A stretch of DNA of 64,000 bases from NCBI RefSeq assembly GCF_000330505.1, contig NW_004440286.1:159867-223866 (forward strand), read 5' to 3'. The stretch comes from Entamoeba invadens IP1 (Eukaryota > Evosea > Mastigamoebida > Endamoebidae). The position numbers were made by a program, and so were the translations under genes. The notes under the pieces are model-generated. The model did not search any database and was not told where the DNA came from. It saw only the letters and a program-made list of their open reading frames with translations. Shown one piece after another: positions 10,114-19,375 of the stretch. Positions within the stretch are counted from its first letter, which is position 1; each line of letters begins with the position of its first letter.

Positions 10114-11674
10114 CCAATCTCTTTATGTATTTTCTCTATCTCTTTTTTGGTACTTCAGAAAACCACCAAATCTTTAACTTTATTATTTGGTTAAACAATC
10201 ACTGAAATGCTTCTTTGTCGTATTATTTTAATTCAATGAACCAATCGTTTTATTATTCTATTTAATCATTGTAATGTATTATTACTATTAACTATATATT
10301 ACTAAATCGTAGATACCTCTATAATCGTTATAGATTTGCCATTTGATTGGCATTTATACTATTAGTAAAACAAAAAATGATGTTTAATTGTAATAGATAA
10401 TTAATTAAACAAAACTATCAAATCTATTACAACCACATACTATTTTTATTATAATATACTATTTTTAACAGTTTTTGAACCCAAAAGGGGACAATTGTTT
10501 AAAACTATTATTTAATGAATATTTTACTATGTGTAATGGTTTTTATAATAATTTAAAGTGTAATATCAAAATGCTATTTAAAGAAAAAGTTGATATACAG
10601 TATGACAAGTTTGACTTAAACGACTAGTTTGGGTTAAATGGTAAAAATTATAGTTCAATTATAATATTTTTCGAACTATAACCTGAACTAATAAATTGCT
10701 TTTTTATAATCAAGTTTATATAAAAAATTGAATAATAAAAAGCAAGTCAAAAACCCAAACACACTATATAAAGAATAAGAAAGCTATAAAACAGTAAAGA
10801 TACTAATAAACTACTACATATTCATGATCATCACCAACATTTTAATGTGAACACAAACAATAAAGTTTTATCAAAATTTGACGAATAAAGTAACTATAAT
10901 AGTTCAAATTCAATTCAATTATAAATACAGTCTGACTTCTCCAGAGTGTGTAATTATTATTTTTGTTGTTCTCTATTATTTGGGCATTTCTTAAGAACAA
11001 ACCCGAATATAACATAAACTTGCTTTTTAAAGAGTTGGTCCACGTTTTATTAGCCAAAATCAAGCGGAAATTCTTAATAAATCCCACTCTTGACAGGTTT
11101 AGCAGTTTTTCCTTTCGTTGAATTCGTTTTTATGGATATTATTATTTAATTAAGTTAAAAGCAGTATTCTTCCATCGCGATAAGAAATACTGCTGATTTA
11201 TCATATTAAAATAAATATAAAGTAACACAAACGTTTTCGAATGAAGTAGAAAATGTTTGACGTGTTTGAACTCAACGAAACAAACACGTTAAAACATATA
11301 AAACAATACTTAACATGTGTTTTGGTTTTATTTTTCAAGATCAGAGTGTAACATAAAACAATAGAATTAATAATAATTTAAATATTATTTTATTTAACCA
11401 TTTAATTTTTTTCTAGTTTAACCCACTGTTTACTATAATAATTGGTTTTTAAACCATTAACGTGAACCATTTAAGGCAAACTTGTCTAACTGTACAACTA
11501 TTAACACAAATTACCATCTAAAATTTCAATTATTTTTAATAGTAAATAATGACAAATTAATAGTTTCCCAGAAGTTCATATTGCCTATGTTTAACAATGA
11601 AGAACACACAAATAAATATTTTGAAGACTCTCTTTTGACACAAAACGTAAAGATGGATAAAAAGACTAAAAAAA
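10114..11674. other. AT-rich intergenic spacer
   Basis: About 1.56 kb between two minus-strand RasGEF genes. It holds A/T runs and two short open frames with no coding-like composition. I see no RNA gene or ordered repeat. Confidence 0.65.
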
Positions 11675-13774
11675 TTAAACTGGTGCGTATCTCCTGTATC
11701 TACACACGCTGACTCTGTTTGTCAACAGTCTTCCCCCGTTCATTTTTAACATCGGAATTACCTTTCTTCTCATGATTTTATTGTCTTTGATATGAAGTAC
11801 TCTGTATTTCGTTGACTTGACCATAGAGTCAAACAGTTTCGCGTCACTCCACGGTGTTTCACAGAACTCGTTCAACTGCACTCCAAGTGCGTTGTCTATC
11901 ATTTGTGTGTCTTCATAGGTCAAATCGCTCCACTTGATTCTGTTTCTTCTAGTTTCTTCAGTCGCTTTCCCAATATTGAGGTACAAGACACCGACGTCTT
12001 GGATGTCCGCACTCAACACTTTTTCGAAAATATTTTGGAAACTCCCGAAGTATGGAATACATGGGTTCCCAAGCTCTTTCATTGCTTGGATCAAATTCGG
12101 ATAACTGCCGTCTTTAGGGTTAGTCAATTCGTTCACCCACTCCCGCGTATCCATCAAATCCGGTCTGAGTTGTGGCTTCGCAAATCTGTTCAATCTGAAT
12201 GAGGAGAACCCGATCGAAAGTCCCAACGTTGCAAGGAGGTTGTGTCGCAAGTAATACAACTGCACAATCACTTCAATGAAATACTCGTGGAATTCTTTGT
12301 TTAATATGATGTCATTAATCGATTCATAAAGTGATTGCGACACCCAATACGCCAAGATATCGACTTTCTTCTTTAATCGGCTGCACCCATTCCCGCTCGT
12401 CTCATTTGTTTCGAATAAAAAATAGCTCGCGGTTGGCACTTTGTGAATATCTGTACATGTGCTTCGGTGAGTTTTTGAGCTACAAGTCGTGGAGAGAGTA
12501 ACACGTAGAAATACTGTTGTGGGAATCTTTTGACCTTTTCAATCAACACATTTGGATCAAAAGAGACTCTCATCGATTGGACTATAGACCCGGTGTCATG
12601 GAGTGTTTTAAAGGCTTGGACGATCTCCAAGAAGATCTTATACATCCCCATCATGTACGTTTCACTAAACACATTCGGCACTTTCCTCCAATACTCAAGG
12701 AGATACGCCACACTCGCTGCTTTCTTTTCTTCGTCTTTCACACTACTTATTATTCTATTCGACGCACTTCATAGTAATTCAATGAACAAACAAATGGATC
12801 AGACTCGCAAAGAACTCTTCATACGAGACTCCAAATATGATCGGCATCCACGAATACGCTCGAGAGAAGTTCTCCTTATTGCCATTGAACCCTTTGAAGT
12901 ATGACATCGGAACTCGACTCATTTTATCAAAGTATTCCCCAAGTTCTTGCTTCGACCGCTGGTTTGAGAACTCAAACGACTTGAAGTTGTCCGGGTGAGT
13001 GAGCGCATTACATGTGAACAATTTCTCCTTCCAATTTATCGGCATGTCGATCATCAAATTTGATAATATCGCAAATTGCGAGACGACATCACACAAGCAG
13101 AACGCACCAATTCCAGTGTTTCTGTCGTCCGAGTTTTTCGACGACGCTCTTTCTCTGAGCAAAGTGTTGGACTGGGTCATTGACGGTGCTTGAGAGCCAA
13201 GCGCCTGCGTCGAAGAAGCCAATGGTGATATGTTTTCTTTGAAGGGGAGTTCTTGTGACACGTTGATTTTTGACCGATGGGATGACACTGAAATGGTGTT
13301 GATAGCATTTTCAAGGAAGAGGAGTGTGTACACTACACTCTCTATTTTGAGGGTTTTCGTGAGGAGGGAAAAGTAATCGACTGACTGCGAGGTCAAAAAT
13401 CCTTCAATGAAATTGGAAATGTCTGCGAGGAGGGTGTAGAATAAGTAATGGAGTCGGACCAAGTAAGACGTATGATTGGTGGGGCAGTCATCAATTAATG
13501 CATCTGCGTAGGTGTGGAGTTCTTTCATAAACTGCGTGATGTTTGCGTGCAACACACCTTTCTCTTGTTTTGCTTCTAAATCTCGTTTTATTATGCGTAT
13601 TTTTTGATACGTGGGATATCCCCTTAAGTCCTCAATAACTATTGGAGGAATCACAGGGTCTACTTTTCGGGCACCAAGTGTCGCAGTCATCGCCCGGCGA
13701 GTAGAAATACAGCTTTGGACCAATTTGCGTGGAGTCGCCGACTGAAAGGTTGAGGTTGGATTAAAGTGACTCAT
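11675..13774 (-). CDS. RasGEF-domain protein with one intron and a probable single-base frameshift
   Basis: The start is the ATG complementary to 13772-13774 (MSHFNP). An upstream GTG is in frame but unlikely. Intron 12743-12791 (49 bases, GTTTGT to TAG) joins ASLIHLF to VKDEEKK and restores a RasGEF_N helix (EEFFASLIHLFVKDEE). The catalytic domain begins LVAQKLTEAHVQIF. The frame then stops at 12373, while the adjacent minus frame (open 12439 to 11675) continues the domain with ILAYWVSQSLYESI, NKEFHEYFIEVIVQLYYLRH and GNPCIPYFGSFQ. The overlap is too short for an intron, so one base appears to be missing. A run of six A at 12417-12422 is the likeliest site. The N-terminal 200 residues are Ser/Thr-rich. 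Either an assembly error or a recent disabling mutation; the rest of the gene looks intact. Confidence 0.7.
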
Positions 13775-15573
13775 AAAAATTTGAAGATCCACAGTTCCCT
13801 TGTTTTTTGGTCTTTTTCTTGAATTCGCTTGTTTTAAATATCTATTTTGTCATTACCTAACCGTTTCCCATTAGTTCGGTGTTTTTTAAATTACCATTAC
13901 TTATTAACAAACTTATTAAATTTAAAATGGTTAATAGTATTGAAGACGATGTTTTTATGACTAAATAATTCTCATTAAAACTCAGGCATCTTCCTTTTGA
14001 AAAAATTGTTCAAAAATAATTTATTTTAGTTTCTAAAACAAATTTTAAATAACATTTTAGTTTAAACCAGAATAGAATGAAAGTTAGTTTATTTTAATAA
14101 CAATTATTTTATATTGTTTTTCTATTTCTTATAGTTTAAAATATTAAATGTTATTTAATAATCAAGTAATAAGATATTATACTATTTTTATAATAATATT
14201 TTTATTTGTGTATTTTAAATATGTTATTAATATGTTTTTTTAAATGTTTTTTAAAAAATATTTGACAAATTATAAATTCAAACTAAAACAAAATAAAAAT
14301 TATTATATAATTTAATGGTAATTATATTTAATAATATAAATTTATTTTAATAAGGAATCTTTAAAACAAATATAAATAGACAAGTTGATTATTTTTTTTT
14401 TCTTTAATAACCTTTATATATATAAAAATATTAAAATGAATAGTAAAAATATATAAATAGGTATCTGTATAGTTAAATAATAAGTTATTAATTAAAATAA
14501 AACCAATAATAAACAGTAATTATTTTGAATGAAAATCTAGACTTTCAAATTAGTATAAATAAACTATATTTTAATAAGTAAATAAGATTTAATTAAGTAA
14601 TTGTAATTATTCTATTATTATTGAGTTAAAATTATCAACTTAATTGGATAACTTTTTTGAAAGTTGAAAAGTTAATTAAAATTGTTGAATTTTTACAAGA
14701 ATAATCAAACCATTTTTTAATAATATTTCTATTTAAAAATTCATTTAATTTACAAGAAAAGTCGATTATATTTCTGAATTGAAAAGTCTGCATTTTTTCA
14801 AGTGTTGACTTGTTTTTTGTAATAAAACTGGTGTTTTTTAAGTTGTAATTGCATAATAACCATAAAAATATAAATACATATAACAACATATTGTAAACAT
14901 TACAGTTGTAATTAACTTAAATAAACGGGTAAAACAGATAACAAATAATAAAATAAGCAATTTTTATTATGTATTATCAACATAAAATACCCGTAATTGC
15001 ACATTATTATATTCTAATACAAATATGCATATAAAAATAATAATTCGATTGTTGTATAATAATTGGTTCAAATATTTTACAATTTCTGGTATGAAAAATT
15101 TGGTAAAAAAAAGATAGGGATGCCTAACGGTTGTTTCATATAAATATCTTAATATTTTCGGTATAGGAATAATTTATAAACACAAAAATAAGTGTTAAAT
15201 ATCAACAGTAAAAAAATAATAATATTTATATTAATAGTTAAATAATAGTAGAAGTAACTTAACCAATTAAAAACGGTTTGATTGGAGTTTTTAATTAATA
15301 ATTAATTTTAATAAAAAATAATTAATACTTGTCTTAAACCCAATTTTTTCGAACATTAAAAACGAAAAAAAAACGAAAAAAACAAGATTATTTGGTTCAA
15401 AAAACAAACGGTTTTGTTTTTGAATATATTATGCTTGCTATTTCAAAAATTTGGTCTTTTTTCCAAAGAGAAACGACAAAATACCAGTGAATTGACTAAA
15501 GATCAAACTTTTTCAAAAAGGTTGTTAAAAAAAATAAATTGGGATTTGAACTAAAATTAAACAGAAGACAAAT
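13775..15573. other. AT-rich intergenic spacer between divergent genes
   Basis: About 1.8 kb of highly AT-rich DNA (long A/T runs, AAT and ATT repeats) between the divergent RasGEF and amylase genes, so it holds both promoters. I see no convincing coding frame or RNA. Confidence 0.65.
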
Positions 15574-17181
15574 ATGTTCATTTCGTTCTCATTACTCTTA
15601 CTTTTAGTGTCTTCTTTTGACACTTCTAAATTCCGAGGACTAACTGTTTACCAAATTTTTGTGTCTACATTTTCTGATGGAGACGCATCTGGATTTCAGA
15701 ATGGATGGGGATCAACGTCAACAACTTTTTCAGGCAATTTGCAAGGTATTATTACAAAACTTCCATATATCAGTAATTTAGGATTTAACGCCATTTGGAT
15801 GACTCCGATATTCGACCAAGGATACAACAACTCTCAAAGTTCGATCAACAGCAATTGCAAAAACCACCCCTCGACTGGGTACTTTTCAAACGACTACTTT
15901 TCAATAGACCCACATTTTGGAACAACCACTGACTTCCAAAATTTGGTCAAGACTGCACATGAGAACGGATTGTTTGTTATTTTGGACGGTGTGTTTGGTC
16001 ACTGGAAGTATCCAGAATGTTTATCCGATATAAAAGCATCACCGAACAATAAAAAGCCGGTTGCGCTTGCATCTACGAAAAACGTTGCCGATTACACCAA
16101 AAAAGACACCCTCGACTTTTTCGTTGAAGTTGCGAAGTATTGGATCAAGAATTTCGACATAGATGGGTGGAGATTAGACGTGGCCAACGAGATCAGTTAC
16201 ACTGTCGGTGGTGTTACAACAAACATGTTGAGTTATATCAGAGACGCCGTACACGAAGCCGCTGAGGAAAACAAAAAGTTGAATAAGAAATGGGGTACAC
16301 TCGGCTATATTGTTGGTGAAGTTTGGAAAGGGGGTATCGACGATTTGTTGAAATACTACGGCACTTCAGTGGACGACTCCGTTGACTCCTTCTTTGACTT
16401 CCCGGGGTACTACGACATGATCAAAGTCGTCGCGCAAACTGCCGACAAAGAAACTTCGAGTACTGCGTCCAACATTTTCACTTCTATTAACAGAGTGTAT
16501 GAAAAGAAGTATGAAAATTGGATGTTCCCCAACTTGATGATTGGAAACCATGACCTTCCACGTATTGGAAATTTGGTGAGAAACAGATGGAATGTCGCAC
16601 AAGATACTGACAAGTACTTTGAAGCTCTGAGAATGGCTTTTGGAACACAAGCGATATTCCCGGGACCAATTACTGTGTATTACGGCGAAGAGACTGGTGA
16701 TATTCTTGAGTGTTGGAACCAAAGCGGAGACTGTGGGGCTGCTAAAGACAACTGTGGAAGAACCAATTTCGTGAAGACGTTTATTCAAAGAGCGCAAGAC
16801 GAAAGGGCTATTGTCGAAAGAGTTATTAAATTCAGAACAACACATCCCTCAATGTATAGCATTAATGCAGAAAGCACCGTCACACCATATTCTAATTCCG
16901 CTTCATTGTATGCAAGAAAGTACCTTGGCGATGACGACTGGAACAAAAATGTTATTATGGCAATAAACATGAAGAGCACCGCAGTCGAGTTTGATGTCGG
17001 GACATTTGCGTGCTTGAGAAACTTGTTCACAAACCAGACAATGAAAGTCGACAAGAAGATTACACTCCAAGCATTCTCAAGTGCTCTTTTCGTTGATTGT
17101 GACCCAAAACAATCATCAGAGAGTGGCGTGTCAACTAGTTGGGTCATGTTCTTTGTCGCTCTTATAATGTTAACCATCTAG
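15574..17181 (+). CDS. Secreted alpha-amylase-family glycoside hydrolase (GH13)
   Basis: 535 residues. Residues 1-15 form a hydrophobic signal peptide (FISFSLLLLLVSS). The GH13 barrel follows: YQIFVSTFSDG, LGFNAIWMTPIF, region I DGVFGH, region II GWRLDVANE with nucleophile Asp202, region III GEVW with acid/base Glu249, and region IV NHDLPRI with Asp327. All three catalytic carboxylates are present. GWRLDVANE resembles neopullulanase/cyclomaltodextrinase members. Region I normally reads DxVxNH; here Asn is replaced by Gly. The last 15 residues are hydrophobic (SWVMFFVALIMLTI) after a Ser-rich stretch, as in a GPI-attachment signal or membrane tail. The predicted role is hydrolysis of starch or glycogen outside the cell or in the endosomal/secretory system. 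Confidence 0.93.
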   Translation: MFISFSLLLLLVSSFDTSKFRGLTVYQIFVSTFSDGDASGFQNGWGSTSTTFSGNLQGIITKLPYISNLGFNAIWMTPIFDQGYNNSQSSINSNCKNHPSTGYFSNDYFSIDPHFGTTTDFQNLVKTAHENGLFVILDGVFGHWKYPECLSDIKASPNNKKPVALASTKNVADYTKKDTLDFFVEVAKYWIKNFDIDGWRLDVANEISYTVGGVTTNMLSYIRDAVHEAAEENKKLNKKWGTLGYIVGEVWKGGIDDLLKYYGTSVDDSVDSFFDFPGYYDMIKVVAQTADKETSSTASNIFTSINRVYEKKYENWMFPNLMIGNHDLPRIGNLVRNRWNVAQDTDKYFEALRMAFGTQAIFPGPITVYYGEETGDILECWNQSGDCGAAKDNCGRTNFVKTFIQRAQDERAIVERVIKFRTTHPSMYSINAESTVTPYSNSASLYARKYLGDDDWNKNVIMAINMKSTAVEFDVGTFACLRNLFTNQTMKVDKKITLQAFSSALFVDCDPKQSSESGVSTSWVMFFVALIMLTI

Positions 17182-17298
17182 AATTCAATTGATTCTTATG
17201 TCCCACAAATACATTCTATATATTATAATGAATAGTAAAATATAGTATTAATATTAAAATAGAATCCACGTCATTGAATAGAAAATAAGACTCAATAC

Positions 17299-18375
17299 TC
17301 AATTAGATAATACAACCTTATTATTTTCACATCCCGGGCAGTTGAAAAGAACATCATGGATGAAGATGTTGCATGTTTCGCAGAAACTCTTCGAGCATTT
17401 CTCGCATTTCCAGAACTTCATTTCCTCATCCTTCTTTTCCTCATACTTTTTACCACACGCGAAACACACTTCAGGCTCCTTTTCAAGCACAAATGGTTTC
17501 ACCGGGAACAAGAAGTGGAATGATCGTGCAAAGTGGTGAGAAAATATCAAATTTGCTTTACACACCTTACACTCCACGGGCAGTTCGCAATAGCAAAACC
17601 CACAAACAGGGCATTCATAATGCCCCAACCCAATTTTGGAGTGACACTCACATATAGTCGATCGCTCAAGTTCTCTTGGAAAGCCTACAAACAAGAGCTC
17701 GACTTTGGGCTCCTTGCCAGTCGCTTTATACCTCGGTGGTTCGATGAACGTTTTAATGACTTCTTCGGCGTGCTTTTCATTCATTATAGTGAAGTAGTCT
17801 CCTCCAGTGACTTTCGTCATTTGTCGCATCACGTGGACTTCTGCGGAAATGCTGATAACAGAGACTCTGATCAAGTTGTCTCTGACTTTCCCAATCGTCT
17901 CGAATATGTTCCCAGGGTCGCACGTTGATATTGCAGAAGTCACAAAAACGATTTCTCGACTGGTCATGTCTTTGGTATCTTTGAGGAACTGCAAACAGAG
18001 CTCCAGTGATATTTGCACTGATATCGATCCATTGCACTTCCCCCACGCAGTTTCCTTCAACTTAGAAATGTTTCTTGTGAGTGGGCAAATGATGTCTGCG
18101 GTGCTATTTCGTGTTGCGACAAGACCAATTTGTGAGAGTGGGTTATCGACAAAGAAGTTGTCGAAGAAGTTATTCATTTTGGTGTTGATGAATGATATCC
18201 TCGTTGGGTGGAAGTCTTCATAATTCATCGGATACGACATGTCTATAACAAACAAGACAGACCGTTGCAATCCTCTTCTTGACCGGCTGTCTGCAGAAAA
18301 CTCGTTTCTCCTTTCCCAAGTTTTCCAGCTCTCAAATGTGGATGATATTTGGGAGTCCTCCTGCTTCTTTTTCAT
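17299..18375 (-). CDS. SSL1: TFIIH core subunit Ssl1/p44 (GTF2H2)
   Basis: 358 residues. The N-terminus (FESWKTWERRNEF) leads into a von Willebrand A-like domain (VLFVIDMSYPMNYEDFHPTR, then IGLVATRN, and REIVFVTSAISTCDPG), as in Ssl1. The C-terminus has two zinc modules: CECHSKIG..YECPVCGFCYCELPVECKVC, followed by HFARSFHFLFPV and a C4-type RING-like finger CFACGKKY..WKCEKCSKSFCETCN..NCPGC. The order vWA, C4 finger and C-terminal C4C4 RING matches the family. By family knowledge the protein is part of core TFIIH and stimulates the XPD helicase in transcription and nucleotide excision repair. It is convergent with the amylase and divergent from the L23A gene, with which it shares a 158-base promoter region. 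Confidence 0.95.
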   Translation of the reverse strand: MKKKQEDSQISSTFESWKTWERRNEFSADSRSRRGLQRSVLFVIDMSYPMNYEDFHPTRISFINTKMNNFFDNFFVDNPLSQIGLVATRNSTADIICPLTRNISKLKETAWGKCNGSISVQISLELCLQFLKDTKDMTSREIVFVTSAISTCDPGNIFETIGKVRDNLIRVSVISISAEVHVMRQMTKVTGGDYFTIMNEKHAEEVIKTFIEPPRYKATGKEPKVELLFVGFPRELERSTICECHSKIGLGHYECPVCGFCYCELPVECKVCKANLIFSHHFARSFHFLFPVKPFVLEKEPEVCFACGKKYEEKKDEEMKFWKCEKCSKSFCETCNIFIHDVLFNCPGCENNKVVLSN

Positions 18376-18533
18376 TGTATCTTTTTTAGTTTTATTTATA
18401 ACATTTTTTATTATCTTTATATAATAAAAATCTATTAACTTTTTTAACTATAATAATAACTAAATGGCGTGGAAACGGTTTGCATGGAAACCCTTTTTAA
18501 CGAACTTCAACTGGAAACACCTGAGACCACACA
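18376..18533. promoter_or_regulatory. Divergent promoter with three TGGAAAC repeats
   Basis: The 158 bases between SSL1 (minus) and RPL23A (plus) contain three direct copies of TGGAAAC at 18470-18476, 18485-18491 and 18512-18518, all on the RPL23A sense strand and within 65 bases of its ATG. Between the second and third copies lies AACGAACTTC, similar to the GAAC element of Entamoeba core promoters. Regulatory function is inference. Confidence 0.45.
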
Positions 18534-18899
18534 ATGGCAGGCAAGAAGGTTACCTCGACACACTTCAGATGTGCCCCAACAAAGAAACAACCAAAGAGCC
18601 CAAAATATGCTCGCTGCATCAAGTCCAACAGAATCAAATTGGATGAATTTGCCGTCATTAAATTCCCATTGAGCACTGAGACTGCTTTGAAAATGATCGA
18701 AGATCACAACACTATCGTTTTCTTGTGCGACCAGAGAGCAAACAAGGCTACTATCAAGAGAGCTGTAGAGAAGAGATATCAAACTAAAGTTGTTAAGATC
18801 AACACCCTCGTCAGACTCGACGGACTTAAAAAGGCGTTTGTCAGACTCGCTCCTAATGTCGAGGCTATGGAGGTCGCTACTAAGATTGGACTCTTCTAA
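18534..18899 (+). CDS. RPL23A: Ribosomal protein uL23 (L23A)
   Basis: 121 residues with the uL23 core: KSNRIKLDEFAVIKFPLSTETALKMIEDHNTIVFLCD, ANKATIKRAVEKRYQTKVVKINTLVR and the tail DGLKKAFVRLAP..EVATKIGLF. Compared with the animal protein the basic N-terminal extension is short. The protein binds 23S-type rRNA near the exit tunnel of the large subunit. An ATG at 18464 opens a 60-codon overlapping frame in another phase; it lies in the promoter-like region and is unlikely to be used, because Entamoeba leaders are usually very short. Codon use is strongly biased toward C-ending codons, as expected for a highly expressed gene. Confidence 0.95.
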   Translation: MAGKKVTSTHFRCAPTKKQPKSPKYARCIKSNRIKLDEFAVIKFPLSTETALKMIEDHNTIVFLCDQRANKATIKRAVEKRYQTKVVKINTLVRLDGLKKAFVRLAPNVEAMEVATKIGLF

Positions 18900-19029
18900 T
18901 TGAATTCCTGTGTGGTCCTTCATAATACCCTTCACACTGCGTTGTATATAACAAATTCTATTATAAATAGTAAAATTAAGTATTAAAAAACCATCTAGTT
19001 TTATGCAAGGAAAACTTGAAAAAACATAA

Positions 19030-19375
19030 ATGGCAACACAACAGCTGAATAATGTTATTGAAGAGATTCAAACAGATATGGGGAAAAATGACTCCGACTA
19101 CTATTTTGCACTGTTTAAAAACTTTGTAATGTGTCAAATAAGCAAAAGTGAGTACATCGATAAACTGAATGAAATATCACAGGCACATCCAAATGGTTTG
19201 TATATTGTTATCTTACAACATAGAGTTACTCTTTGATAAATAATAACAAGTAGTCATCCAACTTAATAACAAATTCATATCCGCTATTATATCAAAGGAC
19301 GGAAATACATTCCAAGACATTATGATCCCACCAGTCAACACTATGACGGACGATAATTTGTATCCATTTGAATGA
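19030..19375 (+). CDS. Small Ada1/TADA1-like protein, two exons
   Basis: Exons 19030-19195 and 19254-19375 give a 95-residue protein. The 58-base intron starts GTTTGT and ends TAG, and the joined frame runs to TGA at 19373. Without splicing the frame ends at 19236 after a run of low-quality residues. Exon 1 has YYFALFKNFVMCQISKSEY, resembling the start of the SAGA subunit Ada1/TADA1 (a pattern like Y-W-x-L-l-k-x-F-l-x-x-k-l-S-K-x-E-F). Exon 2 gives VIQLNNKFISAII, matching the following HNxLilaI element. The C-terminus is short and acidic. Assignment to SAGA is inference from these two motifs; a histone-fold domain is not visible, so this may be a minimal or diverged member. Confidence 0.55.

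Noticed and set aside
10842..11087. 81-residue minus frame
   Set aside because: Starts in AT-rich spacer, has Asn/Ile/Leu-rich composition and no motif or neighbour support.
11482..11712. 76-residue plus frame
   Set aside because: Its end overlaps the 3' end of the RasGEF gene in antisense and the composition looks like intergenic DNA.
18464..18646. 60-codon frame starting upstream of L23A
   Set aside because: Lies over the promoter repeats and the L23A coding region in another frame; Entamoeba leaders are very short, so initiation there is unlikely.
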